From assembly GCF_033100115.1 (NCBI RefSeq), contig NZ_CP136910.1, positions 3,434,001-3,498,000 of the forward strand: DNA of 64,000 nt, in the 5' to 3' direction. The first letter of the stretch is position 1; the number at the start of each line of letters is the position of its first letter. This DNA comes from Anaerocolumna sp. AGMB13020. Its GTDB lineage: Bacteria; Bacillota; Clostridia; Lachnospirales; Lachnospiraceae. The notes beneath the pieces were generated by a model. The model had not been told where the DNA came from. It was given only the letters and a program-made list of their open reading frames with translations, and searched no databases. Made by a program: the position numbers and the translations under genes. Positions 42,853-51,806 of the stretch are shown here, piece by piece.

Positions 42853-43197
42853 TTGCCAGGAAATGAGAAATGCAGATTTGTATGTGCAGAATATAAATAC
42901 AGCTCTATAGAGCCTGCAGCAGAAGGAAAGGAATACACAGAACTTCAGATGGATGAGATGGAGGCATTGAGGTTATGTGACTTTGAAGGGATGGACCAGG
43001 AAATGGCAGCCCATAGCATGAATGTATCCAGAGGCACTCTCCAGCGTATTTTGTACTCTGCAAGGCATAAGGTTACCGAAGCCCTAATTGAAAACAAGGG
43101 TATAGTTATATCAGGGGGAAACTATAAGGTTTCTACCGGCTGCAGATGCAGCATGAGATGTAAAAAATGCAGAAAAGAGGTCACAGAGAATGAGTGA
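42853..43197 (+). CDS. DUF134 HTH protein
   Basis: A 114-residue DNA-binding protein. I place the start at TTG 42853, six bases after AAGGAG, which gives the family's usual short N-terminus (PGNEKCRFVC in place of PRPxKxRxVC). The HTH follows: LQMDEMEALRLCDFEGMDQE, MAAHSMNVSRGTLQRILYSA. A CRCSMRCKKC cluster at the end could bind metal. It overlaps the Mrp-NifX gene by eight bases; DUF134 genes commonly lie beside NifX/Mrp genes. It may bind the palindrome in its own promoter. Confidence 0.75.
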   Translation: MPGNEKCRFVCAEYKYSSIEPAAEGKEYTELQMDEMEALRLCDFEGMDQEMAAHSMNVSRGTLQRILYSARHKVTEALIENKGIVISGGNYKVSTGCRCSMRCKKCRKEVTENE

Positions 43198-44485
43198 GAC
43201 ATACGAGACACAAAGCAGCTGCGGAGACAGCTGTTCAAGCTGTCAGGCTACCTGCTCCTCCAGAAAAGGAGAACAGCAGGACTTAAAGGAACCCTTGAAT
43301 CCATACAGCAAAGTAAAAAAGGTTATCGGAATCGTAAGCGGTAAAGGCGGAGTGGGAAAGTCCTTTGTCACTTCCTATTTAAGTGTACTGCTCAACAGAG
43401 AAGGATATAATACCGCAATCCTGGATGCAGATATCACAGGGCCGTCAATTCCGAAAGCCTTTGGTATACACAGCAAAGCCCAGGGGAATGAAATGGGTAT
43501 ATTTCCATCCATCAGTAAGACGGGCGTAAGAGTCATGTCCGTTAATCTGCTGCTTGAGACAGAGGATACACCTGTTATCTGGAGGGGACCGGTTATAGCA
43601 GGAACTGTAAAGCAATTCTGGTCAGATGTTATCTGGGATGATGTGGATTATATGTTTGTAGATATGCCACCCGGTACGGGTGATGTTCCCCTGACTGTGT
43701 TTCAGTCCCTGCCCGTAGACGGCATTATTATTGTGACTTCTCCTCAGGAACTGGTATCCATGATTGTATCCAAGGCCGTTAACATGGCAGAGGCTATGAA
43801 CGTTCCGATTCTTGGGTTGGTGGAGAATTACAGTTATCTGGAATGCGGAAATTGCGGAGAAAGAATAAGTGTATTCGGGAAAAGTCATGTGAATGAAACG
43901 GCTGAGAAGTTCAAGCTGCCCGTACTTGGAAGAATTCCAATCAATCCTGCTATAGCAGAATCTGTGGATGGAGAAAAAATTGAAGAGTTAAGTGGTGACT
44001 GGTTAAAGGATGCCGTAGGTGCTTTAAAGGGTCTTCTGTCAGAACAAAAGAAAGCCGAAAATACCTCTTTTATTCGCTTGGCTGTACCTACAGACGGCAG
44101 TAATAACGTTTTTGGTCATTTTGGAAAAGCAAAAGAATTCACGCTCTATGAAATAATAGATGGCAAACTGGCAGGAAAGACCTTGCTGACCTCTGCCGGA
44201 GAGGGACACGGACAGTCCATAGAGCTTATGAGAAAAGAGAAGATCAATACGGTTCTTTGTGGCGGTATCGGCATGGAAGCCATGGAAGGTCTCATGAATA
44301 ACGGGATACTTGTAGTGCCGGGAGCAACAGGTGACGCTGATGTAGCAGCGGCAGCTTATCTGGACGGAAGTTATAAAAGCGGCGATTATGCAGCTGAAAG
44401 TCAGTCAGTCTGTTCCTGTAATTCACAAGGACATAAGGAACAGAATGATTGCGGGTGCAATTCCGATGGCTGTAACTGTCAATAA
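43190..44485 (+). CDS. Mrp/NBP35 ATPase fused to a NifX-like domain
   Basis: A 431-residue fusion. Residues 10-25 hold a Cys cluster (CGDSCSSC, C at QATC). The P-loop GKGGVGKS (51-58) opens a Mrp/ApbC-type ATPase, with DADITGPSIPKAFGI and VDMPPGTGDVPLTVF; the pair LECGNCGE near 220 would hold an iron-sulfur cluster shared in a dimer. From ~295 to ~395 a NifX/FeMo-cofactor-binding domain follows (LAVPTDG, FGHFGKAKEFTLYEI). The tail has eight cysteines. It should be an iron-sulfur cluster carrier. No nitrogenase gene is in the window. Confidence 0.87.
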   Translation: MSETYETQSSCGDSCSSCQATCSSRKGEQQDLKEPLNPYSKVKKVIGIVSGKGGVGKSFVTSYLSVLLNREGYNTAILDADITGPSIPKAFGIHSKAQGNEMGIFPSISKTGVRVMSVNLLLETEDTPVIWRGPVIAGTVKQFWSDVIWDDVDYMFVDMPPGTGDVPLTVFQSLPVDGIIIVTSPQELVSMIVSKAVNMAEAMNVPILGLVENYSYLECGNCGERISVFGKSHVNETAEKFKLPVLGRIPINPAIAESVDGEKIEELSGDWLKDAVGALKGLLSEQKKAENTSFIRLAVPTDGSNNVFGHFGKAKEFTLYEIIDGKLAGKTLLTSAGEGHGQSIELMRKEKINTVLCGGIGMEAMEGLMNNGILVVPGATGDADVAAAAYLDGSYKSGDYAAESQSVCSCNSQGHKEQNDCGCNSDGCNCQ

Positions 44486-44496
44486 AATATGAAAGG

Positions 44497-45690
44497 TTAT
44501 TTCTTATCAAGCAGAGTGCCACGTTTAACGGCATCAGAGCCGAATTTTTCCCGGATGCTGTCAAGGGCTTTATCAAGTTTCTCCTTTTTAACATCTACTT
44601 CATAATCAAAGAGGGAAAGCTGGGTATAGTCTTCCTCCTCCTTCAGCTTGCTGGCTCTTACGCCAAGAAGTCTTAAGGGAGCACCTTTCCAGGCTTCCCT
44701 TAAGAGTTTACAGGCACTTTGGTATATGGTATCTGTGGTGTTGGCAGGTGAGAGAAGGGTTTCCTGGTGAGAGGAGTTATTAAAGTCACAGTCTCTCATT
44801 TCAACAGTGATACAGGCTGCTCGTACATTATCCTTACGAAGCCTGGTCCCGACGGTCTCACTTAAGGAAAGCAGAATTTCTTTGGCACTTTCCATATCCG
44901 TGACATCAGCAGCCAGAGTGATACTGTTGCCGTAACCTTTGCTGGCAGCCGGACTGCTTTCTACAGGTCTTGTATCAATCCCCCTGGAATACGCATAAAT
45001 CAGCTCTCCATGCTTCCTGCCTAAGTGGGCTTTTATGATAGCAGGGTCAGTGGCGGCGATGTCTCCGATGGTCTTAAGCCCAAGGCTTCTCAAGATTCGG
45101 GCAGAAGACCGTCCCACGAAGAAAAGTTCATTCAAAGGAAGGGGCCACATTTTCTTTTCGATTTCATGAGGAAACAGGGTATGTATTTTATCCGGTTTTT
45201 CAAAATCAGAAGCCATTTTTGCCAGCAGTTTATTGGAGGAGATACCGATATTTACCGTAAAGCTCAGTTCTTCCCTTACTCTTTTGGCGATTTCTTCTGC
45301 CAGCGTTAAGGGATCTTTGGCAGCGGGGATTCCGGTCATATCAAGAAAGGCTTCATCAATGGAAAAGGGTTCAATCGCTGGTGTATACTGATTTAATAAA
45401 TTCTTTAAGGACTTGGAGTACTGTTCGTAAAGGCCGTGGTTTGGGGGTACCAGATAGAGGGAAGGACATTTCTTAAGGGCATGAACCACCGGTTCGCCGG
45501 TATTGATTCCGAATGCTTTGGCGGGATGGGATTTGGCAAGAATAACGCCATGCCGTTTTGATAGATCACCGCCGATTGCAGAAGGAATCGTACGGATATC
45601 GAAAGTATCCCCTTGCGCCAGCCGGTGCACAGCCTCCCAGCTTAAGAAGGCAGAATTAACGTCTATGTGAAATATAATTTTATCATACAT
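44497..45690 (-). CDS. dinB: DNA polymerase IV (DinB)
   Basis: A 397-residue Y-family translesion polymerase, GGAGG before the ATG. Catalytic residues: D10 in FHIDVNSAFLSWE, and SIDEAFLDMTG (110-119). Little-finger features follow, and a beta-clamp motif TQLSLFDYE lies near the C-terminus. It bypasses damaged bases with low fidelity. Its promoter carries a LexA-like box at 45846-45859, so SOS induction is likely. Confidence 0.92.
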   Translation of the reverse strand: MYDKIIFHIDVNSAFLSWEAVHRLAQGDTFDIRTIPSAIGGDLSKRHGVILAKSHPAKAFGINTGEPVVHALKKCPSLYLVPPNHGLYEQYSKSLKNLLNQYTPAIEPFSIDEAFLDMTGIPAAKDPLTLAEEIAKRVREELSFTVNIGISSNKLLAKMASDFEKPDKIHTLFPHEIEKKMWPLPLNELFFVGRSSARILRSLGLKTIGDIAATDPAIIKAHLGRKHGELIYAYSRGIDTRPVESSPAASKGYGNSITLAADVTDMESAKEILLSLSETVGTRLRKDNVRAACITVEMRDCDFNNSSHQETLLSPANTTDTIYQSACKLLREAWKGAPLRLLGVRASKLKEEEDYTQLSLFDYEVDVKKEKLDKALDSIREKFGSDAVKRGTLLDKK

Positions 45691-45836
45691 AATGCTCTGC
45701 CTTCCTCCGGGAATCTATCAATTGATCGAGCTAAAAGCTAAATAACATAAAGTTTTGAAATATATTAAGGCTTTGGTCTTTTGATAACATTAATCTTGTG
45801 GGTATCCCATGAATGTTCTCAACATTAGCTTGTACT

Positions 45837-45859
45837 ATTATAGCACAAACATGTATTCG
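45837..45859 (-). promoter_or_regulatory. dinB promoter with LexA-like box
   Basis: Leftward extended -10 TGC-TATAAT (45837-45842 with TGC just upstream) and CGAATACATGTTTG (45846-45859) in the spacer. The box matches 12 of 14 positions of the Gram-positive consensus CGAACRNRYGTTYC. Confidence 0.65.
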
Positions 45860-45939
45860 GGGTAAATACCGGAAAGCGGATTCTGTCTGCGAATCTTTGA
45901 CAATGAAATAACAATTAAAAAGGAATACCGAAAAATTTA

Positions 45940-45968
45940 TTTTCTTTTTCGGACAAATAGGTTATAAT
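45940..45968 (+). promoter_or_regulatory. probable aldolase promoter
   Basis: -10 TATAAT at 45963-45968; the -35 (TTTTCT, 45940-45945) is weak with a 17-bp spacer. The gene is normally highly expressed, so other elements may help. The 45691-45939 DNA otherwise holds only the dinB promoter. Confidence 0.45.
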
Positions 45969-46021
45969 ATCTAGAGGTTTTTATTTCAAGTAAACAAACT
46001 CACACAAATGGAGGTATGGAT

Positions 46022-46885
46022 ATGCTAGTTTCAGCAAAAGAAATGCTTACTAAAGCAAAGGCCGGACATTACGCAGTAGGCCAGTTCAATATTAATAACT
46101 TAGAGTGGACAAAGGCAGTTCTTTTAACTGCTCAGGAATTAAATTCACCTGTAATCCTTGGCGTTTCTGAAGGTGCTGGTAAATATATGTGCGGATATAA
46201 AACCGTTGCAAGTATGGTATCAGCTATGATAGATGAATTAAAGATCACTGTTCCCGTTGCTCTTCATTTAGATCACGGCAGCTACGAAGGTGCTTTCAAA
46301 TGTATCGAAGCTGGATTCTCTTCCATCATGTTCGATGGCTCCCACTATCCTATCAATGAGAACATTGAGAAGACAACTGAATTAGTTAAAATCTGTGCTG
46401 AGAAAGGACTTTCTCTGGAAGCAGAAGTTGGTTCTATCGGCGGTGAAGAAGACGGCGTTGTTGGTGCTGGTGAAATTGCAGATCCTAACGAGTGTAAATC
46501 CATCGCAGACCTTGGTGTAACAATGCTTGCAGCAGGTATCGGTAACATTCATGGAAAATACCCTGAGAACTGGGCTGGTCTTAACTTCGATGCTTTAGAT
46601 GCTATCCAGCAGTTAACAGGAGATATGCCTTTAGTACTTCACGGTGGTACAGGTATCCCTGAAGATATGATTAAGAAAGCAATCTCTCTTGGTGTTGCTA
46701 AGATCAATGTTAATACAGAGTGCCAGCTTACTTTTGCAGCTGCAACACGTAAGTACATTGAAGATGGAAAAGACCTTTCCGGAAAAGGTTTTGATCCTCG
46801 TAAGCTTTTAGCTCCCGGTTTTGAAGCAATCAAAGAAACTGTTAAAGAGAAGATGGAACTTTTCGGCTCTGTAAATAAAGCTTAA
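46022..46885 (+). CDS. fba: class II fructose-bisphosphate aldolase
   Basis: A 287-residue glycolytic enzyme that splits fructose 1,6-bisphosphate. I chose the ATG at 46022, seven bases after GGAGG; the ATG at 46016 is too close. Zinc ligands and active site: LHLDHGSYEG (81-90), EAEVGSIGGEEDGVVGAGE, GIGNIHGKYPEN, LVLHGGTGIPE and KINVNTECQ. Very regular codon use fits high expression. An 18-bp terminator stem follows. Confidence 0.95.
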   Translation: MLVSAKEMLTKAKAGHYAVGQFNINNLEWTKAVLLTAQELNSPVILGVSEGAGKYMCGYKTVASMVSAMIDELKITVPVALHLDHGSYEGAFKCIEAGFSSIMFDGSHYPINENIEKTTELVKICAEKGLSLEAEVGSIGGEEDGVVGAGEIADPNECKSIADLGVTMLAAGIGNIHGKYPENWAGLNFDALDAIQQLTGDMPLVLHGGTGIPEDMIKKAISLGVAKINVNTECQLTFAAATRKYIEDGKDLSGKGFDPRKLLAPGFEAIKETVKEKMELFGSVNKA

Positions 46886-46957
46886 TTTATTGCATTATAC
46901 CTTTAATAGGTTATAAACATAAAGATGCTTTCGCGTAATATGAATTATTAATAAAAG

Positions 46958-47002
46958 AGAAGGTGCCGCAGTATTATAATAAATACTGCGGCACCTTCTT
47001 TC
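46958..47002 (+). terminator. aldolase terminator
   Basis: Arms at 46958-46975 and 46982-46999 form an 18-bp perfect stem around a short AT loop, then TTT. It may work in both directions. Confidence 0.88.
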
Positions 47003-47238
47003 CTTCTGTTTGGGTAACTGGTATTTTTTTGTGTATATTTTATAACCATTTTATTTCCCCTGAATCTTTACCAATCTCAATAACCTGGATTGGAATAAAG
47101 TTCTGTTTCTCCCGGAGGATACTTTCATCATAAAAATTAATGCAACATTATTAATGTCAGCTTTCATCGGATTACAAGAACAGATGCAACATTAATGAAA
47201 CGATTAAGCACTATTATTAGAGATAAATGCACAAAATA

Positions 47239-47267
47239 TTGACAGGATAAATAGAATAACCTATAAT
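47239..47267 (+). promoter_or_regulatory. phosphoglucomutase promoter
   Basis: -35 TTGACA (47239-47244), 17-bp spacer, -10 TATAAT (47262-47267). Upstream, ATGCAACATTAATG at about 47192 and a near copy at 47140 (ATGCAACATTATTAATG) are repeats that could bind a regulator. Otherwise 47003-47238 is empty. Confidence 0.75.
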
Positions 47268-47356
47268 AGCACCAGTCAACAAAATGCATTGCAACTTATT
47301 TTGAAATTAAGTAAAATAATGAAAGAAAAATGGCAACAGTGAAAGGAGACAAGAAA

Positions 47357-49072
47357 GTGGGATATTTAGAGAAATATAAGCAGTGGACAACAGATGAGTA
47401 CTTTGATGCGGAAACCAGAAATGAGCTCTTGGCCCTTGAAGGTAATGACGGTGAAATCAAAGACCGTTTCTATAAAGACCTTGAATTTGGTACAGGAGGA
47501 CTTCGCGGAGTATTAGGCGCTGGAAGCAACCGTATGAATCTCTATACTGTAAGAAAAGCAACACAGGGTCTTGCCAACTTTATCATAAAGCAGGGTGGAC
47601 AAGAGAAGGGAGTTGCCATTGCTTACGATTCCAGAAGAATGTCTCCGGAATTCGCAGCAGATGCGGCACTTTGCCTTAATGCAAACGGTATAAAGTCATA
47701 TGTATTTGAATCCTTAAGACCTACACCGGAACTTTCCTTTGCTCTCAGAGAATTAGGCTGTATCTCAGGTATTGTAATAACTGCCAGCCATAACCCGCCG
47801 GAATACAACGGTTATAAGGTGTATTGGGAGGATGGCGCGCAGATAACTTATCCCAAAGATGTAGAAATAATCAGTGAAGTAAATGCCATCACAGACTATT
47901 CTGCGGTTAAGACCATGGATTTAGAGACTGCAAAGGAAAAAGGCCTCTATCATACCATAGGTACAGAGATTGATGACAGATATATGGAAGAGCTTAAGAA
48001 ATTAGTGGTAAATCCTATTGCTGAAGCGTGCAAGGATATGAAAATCGTATACACACCTCTTCATGGTACCGGTAACCTTCCTGTAAGACGAATATTAAAG
48101 GAACTTGGGTTTACCAAGGTATACGTAGTACCAGAGCAGGAACTGCCCGATGGTAATTTCTCCACGGTAGGATATCCTAATCCTGAAGACCCCAAGGTAT
48201 TTACCCTTGCAAAGAAACTGGCAGACGAAGTGGGTGCGGATATTATCCTTGCGACAGATCCTGATGCTGACAGACTTGGTGTTCAGGTAAGAGGAACCGA
48301 TGGAGAATTCGTACTGCTTACCGGAAATATGTCAGGTGCCCTCATTGCAGAGTATGTATTTTCACAGAAGGCTGCCCATAATACACTTCCTGCAAATGCA
48401 GCCCTTATTAAGACAATCGTTACCGGTAATATGGCTGACAGAATTGCTGCCCACTACCATGCTGAATTAATCGAAGTACTTACCGGTTTTAAATATATCG
48501 GAGAACAGATTAAATTGTTTGAAGAGACCGGCTCCAATGAGTATGTATTTGGCTTTGAAGAAAGCTATGGCTGTCTGATTGGTACGCATTCCAGAGATAA
48601 GGATGCTGTTGTAGCGGTTATGACTTTATGTGAAGCAGCGGCTTATTATAAATCCCAGGGCATCACTCTTTATGAGCAGATGAACCGTGTATTCGAGAAA
48701 TACGGATACTTTAAAGAGGATCTTGTTTCCGTAACCTTAAAGGGTATCGAGGGCATGGAAAAGATTAAAGAAATCATGGGTAATTACCGTAAGAATCCGG
48801 TGAAAGAAGCTGGCGGATTAAAGGTATTAAAGTTCAGGGATTATGAGAAGGATACGATAACAGATCTGACAACAGGTGCTGTAACACCTACAGGGCTGCC
48901 CAAATCAGATGTACTGTATTTTGATCTGGAGGAGGATGCCTGGTGCGCAGTTAGACCTTCCGGTACAGAACCTAAGATTAAATTTTATTTTGGCGTAAAG
49001 GGGACCAGTCTTTCAGATGCGGCTGAAAAGCTTGATAAACTGGTGCATGATGCTGCATTTGCAGTGGGATGA
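47357..49072 (+). CDS. phosphoglucomutase / phosphomannomutase (phospho-sugar mutase)
   Basis: A 571-residue alpha-D-phosphohexomutase that interconverts glucose 1- and 6-phosphate. The start is GTG 47357, seven bases after AAGGAG; the ATG at 47330 lacks a site. Catalytic loop TASHNPPEYNGYK (Ser near residue 144), metal loop DPDADRLG (near 305), sugar loop GFEESYG and C-terminal phosphate loop VRPSGTEPKIKFY are intact. The opening FGTGGLRG is typical of the PgcA-like branch. Confidence 0.93.
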   Translation: MGYLEKYKQWTTDEYFDAETRNELLALEGNDGEIKDRFYKDLEFGTGGLRGVLGAGSNRMNLYTVRKATQGLANFIIKQGGQEKGVAIAYDSRRMSPEFAADAALCLNANGIKSYVFESLRPTPELSFALRELGCISGIVITASHNPPEYNGYKVYWEDGAQITYPKDVEIISEVNAITDYSAVKTMDLETAKEKGLYHTIGTEIDDRYMEELKKLVVNPIAEACKDMKIVYTPLHGTGNLPVRRILKELGFTKVYVVPEQELPDGNFSTVGYPNPEDPKVFTLAKKLADEVGADIILATDPDADRLGVQVRGTDGEFVLLTGNMSGALIAEYVFSQKAAHNTLPANAALIKTIVTGNMADRIAAHYHAELIEVLTGFKYIGEQIKLFEETGSNEYVFGFEESYGCLIGTHSRDKDAVVAVMTLCEAAAYYKSQGITLYEQMNRVFEKYGYFKEDLVSVTLKGIEGMEKIKEIMGNYRKNPVKEAGGLKVLKFRDYEKDTITDLTTGAVTPTGLPKSDVLYFDLEEDAWCAVRPSGTEPKIKFYFGVKGTSLSDAAEKLDKLVHDAAFAVG

Positions 49073-49141
49073 GGATATAGATTTAGGGAATAGAACGTTG
49101 TGAAGTAATGTGCTAATTGGTGGTTTTTTTAACAAGGGGAC

Positions 49142-49352
49142 GGCAAACCGCACAAAGCAGAAAAACTCATGCTTCAATTCCAAGGTATAAGAAGTCCTAA
49201 TTCTCTGGATAGTTTGTGCTGGGCATAATATAAAACCGATAACTCGCTACGCTCAGACAATCGGTTTTATATTATAGCACAAAATAGCCAGAGAAAGGAC
49301 TTCTAATACCTTTCCATAGGCGCATTCGTTCTTCTGCTTTGTGCGATTTGCC
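49142..49352. repeat. ~210-bp imperfect inverted-repeat element
   Basis: Outer arms GGCAAACCGCACAAAGCAGA (49142-49161) and its complement near 49333-49352 enclose inner arms 49188-49240 and 49260-49305; the centre is a 19-base loop with CTCGCTACGCTCAG. It has no coding sequence. It resembles a MITE or a long-hairpin intergenic element. Being just after phosphoglucomutase it could also end transcription. Confidence 0.75.
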
Positions 49353-49426
49353 TGAAATCATGTGGAAAAAGTTTTGGCACTTGGATCATGGCATTGATTG
49401 CTATAAACTAGGAATTAACTGTAAAA

Positions 49427-49560
49427 AAATAATAAGTAATAAAAAGTAATAAGTAATAAAAAATATAAGTAATAAAAAATATAAGTAATAAAAAATATAA
49501 GTAATAAAAACAAATAAGTAATAAATAATAATTATAACAAACAAATAATAAGAAGTAACA
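49427..49560. repeat. AT-rich tandem repeat, 16-bp unit
   Basis: TAAGTAATAAAAAATA occurs three times in exact tandem at 49450-49497, then a partial copy and degenerate flanks on both sides. It contains no G+C beyond single G's and no gene. It lies beside the inverted-repeat element. Confidence 0.85.
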
Positions 49561-49563
49561 ATT

Positions 49564-49613
49564 AAAGCAATCTCCTTTTCCATAATTATAAGAAAAGAGG
49601 GATTGCTTTATTG
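49564..49613. terminator. bidirectional terminator-like hairpin
   Basis: AAAGCAATC (49564-49572) pairs with GATTGCTTT (to 49609), with an inner CTTTTC/GAAAAG pair, flanked by A-rich and T-rich tracts on both sides. It likely separates phosphoglucomutase from the leftward ydj genes. From 49614 to 49792 nothing more is seen. Confidence 0.65.
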
Positions 49614-49792
49614 TTATATAAGTTAATGTGTAGTTTAGTCTAAAGAACTGAATAAATATGTCATAGTTGAAAGAACTGAATAGATACTGTATTACTGCAA
49701 ATATATAAGTAAAATTCGATAATCCGTTAGTAAGAATTCTTCTGAGTTGATAGTTTATACCTTAGGATAACAAATATCAGCTAATCATATCT

Positions 49793-50749
49793 TTACAGTT
49801 TCTGTCCGCAGTTTCCGCAGAAGTTGGCACCGGTGGTTTTCGCTCCGCAGTTAGGACAGAAGTTAGGTTTTGTGCCGTTACTGGAGCCTGAGGTCTTGGT
49901 CGTCTGGTTGTTCATTTGTTCAAACACCTGATTTGCTATATTGAGACCCATCATCATACCGGCCATATCGGAAGCCAAGCCACTGCTTTTGTTGTTTCCG
50001 GAGAACATGCCGTCTGTTACTTTAACCTGCTGATAGCGGTTAATATCGCCAATCATATTATAGGAGGCATTCTTATTAATCATTGCCTGTATTTCTTCCG
50101 GATAGGTAAAGCTCATTATCTGAAAGCCCGATACGGTAAGACCGGTGTCAAAGAGCTGCATATCCAGATCGGTTTTGATGCCGGCTGCAATATCGAAGGA
50201 ATTGCTTTGCAGATTGAACATGTCTTTCCCTTCTTTTGCAATCCATTTCATCAGGAGCTGGTCTAAGAGGGCGGTTATACGAAGCTTTACATCCTCTACC
50301 AGATAACTTTCCCTTATGCCTGCAACCTTATCGATAAGCTTCACGTAATCCTTTACGCGGAACTGGAAGGTTCCGTTGGCACGTACTGGCATACCACCGG
50401 GCAGGGAGGGAGCTGGTATATTGATTGCATTTTTTGTTCCCCATTTAACAGTGAACTCCTTGGTATTTATAAAGAGGACCTCGGCCCTCATACCGCTGTT
50501 GAAACCGAATTTAAAGCCGCTTAAGGTTGACAGGAAAGGAATGATCTGAGACTCGATGTCATAATCACCTTCATCCTTAAAGATACCCTCCACTTTGCCA
50601 TTAAAGAGGAATATGGCATCCTGACCCGGGCGGATTATAAGTTTACTGCCTTTTTTGATTTCCCGGTTACTCCATTTCCAAAATATCATATCCTCTCTGA
50701 ATTCTTCCCATTCCACTACATTGGATAATTGTTCTTTAAAGAAACCCAT
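49793..50749 (-). CDS. SPFH-domain / virion-core-like protein (YdjI-like)
   Basis: A 318-residue protein, AAGGATG site before the ATG. It resembles B. subtilis YdjI: an N-terminal FFKEQLSNVVEWEEFREDMI, an SPFH (band 7)-type core (GGMPVRANGTFQFRVKDYVK, LQLFDTGLTVSGFQIMSFTY-like), and a C-terminal double zinc ribbon (CPNCGAKTTGANFCGNCGQ). SPFH proteins form membrane-bound scaffolds. It is the last gene of the leftward cluster downstream of PspA. Confidence 0.8.
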   Translation of the reverse strand: MGFFKEQLSNVVEWEEFREDMIFWKWSNREIKKGSKLIIRPGQDAIFLFNGKVEGIFKDEGDYDIESQIIPFLSTLSGFKFGFNSGMRAEVLFINTKEFTVKWGTKNAINIPAPSLPGGMPVRANGTFQFRVKDYVKLIDKVAGIRESYLVEDVKLRITALLDQLLMKWIAKEGKDMFNLQSNSFDIAAGIKTDLDMQLFDTGLTVSGFQIMSFTYPEEIQAMINKNASYNMIGDINRYQQVKVTDGMFSGNNKSSGLASDMAGMMMGLNIANQVFEQMNNQTTKTSGSSNGTKPNFCPNCGAKTTGANFCGNCGQKL

Positions 50750-50789
50750 TAGTTGTCATCCTTTCTTGTTATGAAGTATTGATATGTTA

Positions 50790-51806
50790 TTAGAAGCTTC
50801 TTCCGCCGCCGCTGTGCGAGTGTCCGCCGCTGGATACACCGCCGCCACCGCTGCTCCGGCCACCGCTATTGTTATCGTTTGTTGGTTTTTTCACTCTTGT
50901 AGTTGTTGTACGAAGATAATCGTCACGGTGATCTGTCAGACCGGAGCGGCCTTCATCCAGATAGGTTCGGCCCTGAGCTGTCATTCTGCCGCCGGAATTC
51001 GCCGCCATGACCCCAACGGAAATTCCGCCGATAACAAGAGCAATCACTAATTGTACGACTGTGTTATAGAGTGGATTCTCTTCTTTTTCTCCGTAATAAT
51101 TACTTGGTCCGTTATAGCTGGATTCACCGTAATTTCCGGAACCGGTGCTGCCGTTGGAATTGGTATTGCCCGAAGCCGGAGTCTCTTTGACGCCTTTGCT
51201 TTCATTCATGTAATATGCTGATTGCTTAGCAAATTCCAGAAAGGCATCTCTATATTCACCATTCTTTAATATTTTTGTGATATCGTCGAGCATGTATTCT
51301 ATGCGGTCGTTGTTAACATAATATTCTGCCTGACCGTAACCCTGTATTTCCACCCAGCGATTGTTCTCCTCCATGTTGACAAGGAGCATTACGGTATCGC
51401 CGTATTCTTTGTCATAACCAAATTTCATCTCATCATAGAAATCCTCCATGTAGTTTTGGGCAGTTTTTCCGTCTAGAGTCGAGGTGGTTATCATTATAAT
51501 ATCTGCCTTGGCTTCTTCACTGTACTCCAGGCAGGCAGCTTTTAAGGAATCGGCTTCTTTCTCTGTAAAGAGACCATAATTGTCAAACAAGTATTGCTTC
51601 TTGTTTTCTGTTCCGGACTCAGCTTGTGCATCCGTCACTGTCTCAGCAGCGGCTGATTCTTCTTCTGAGGCTGCCGATGCTTTGGTGGTCTTATCTGCTG
51701 AAGCCATAACCGTCATAGGGCTTAGCAAGGTAACAGTAAGTAAGGCTATGAAGAGAAGCAGCAGTCCTTTTACAAAAGGCAATCGAAAAATATTATTTCC
51801 TATCAT
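50790..51806 (-). CDS. TPM-domain membrane protein (YdjH-like)
   Basis: A 338-residue protein with a signal or anchor helix (VKGLLLLFIALLTVTLLSPM), then an Ala/Glu/Thr linker, a TPM domain (about 75-200: YLFDNYGLFTEKEADSLKAA, GYDKEYGDTVMLLVNMEENN), a second helix (VVQLVIALVIGGISVGVMAA) and a Gly/Ser/His-rich tail ending SGGGRSF. The TPM domain would face outside. It overlaps the YdjG-like gene by four bases and thus shares its mRNA. Confidence 0.8.
   Translation of the reverse strand: MIGNNIFRLPFVKGLLLLFIALLTVTLLSPMTVMASADKTTKASAASEEESAAAETVTDAQAESGTENKKQYLFDNYGLFTEKEADSLKAACLEYSEEAKADIIMITTSTLDGKTAQNYMEDFYDEMKFGYDKEYGDTVMLLVNMEENNRWVEIQGYGQAEYYVNNDRIEYMLDDITKILKNGEYRDAFLEFAKQSAYYMNESKGVKETPASGNTNSNGSTGSGNYGESSYNGPSNYYGEKEENPLYNTVVQLVIALVIGGISVGVMAANSGGRMTAQGRTYLDEGRSGLTDHRDDYLRTTTTRVKKPTNDNNSGGRSSGGGGVSSGGHSHSGGGRSF

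Noticed and set aside
43190..44485. Evidence for nitrogen fixation from the NifX-like domain.
   Set aside because: No nif structural genes are present, and Mrp-NifX fusions occur in many non-fixing clostridia.
49427..49560. The tandem repeat as a possible CRISPR array or origin.
   Set aside because: Units are 16 bp without unique spacers, and no replication or cas gene adjoins. It is a simple AT repeat.
49401..49583. A leftward 60-codon frame rich in Tyr, Phe and Ile.
   Set aside because: It is the reading of the AT-only tandem repeat and not a protein gene.
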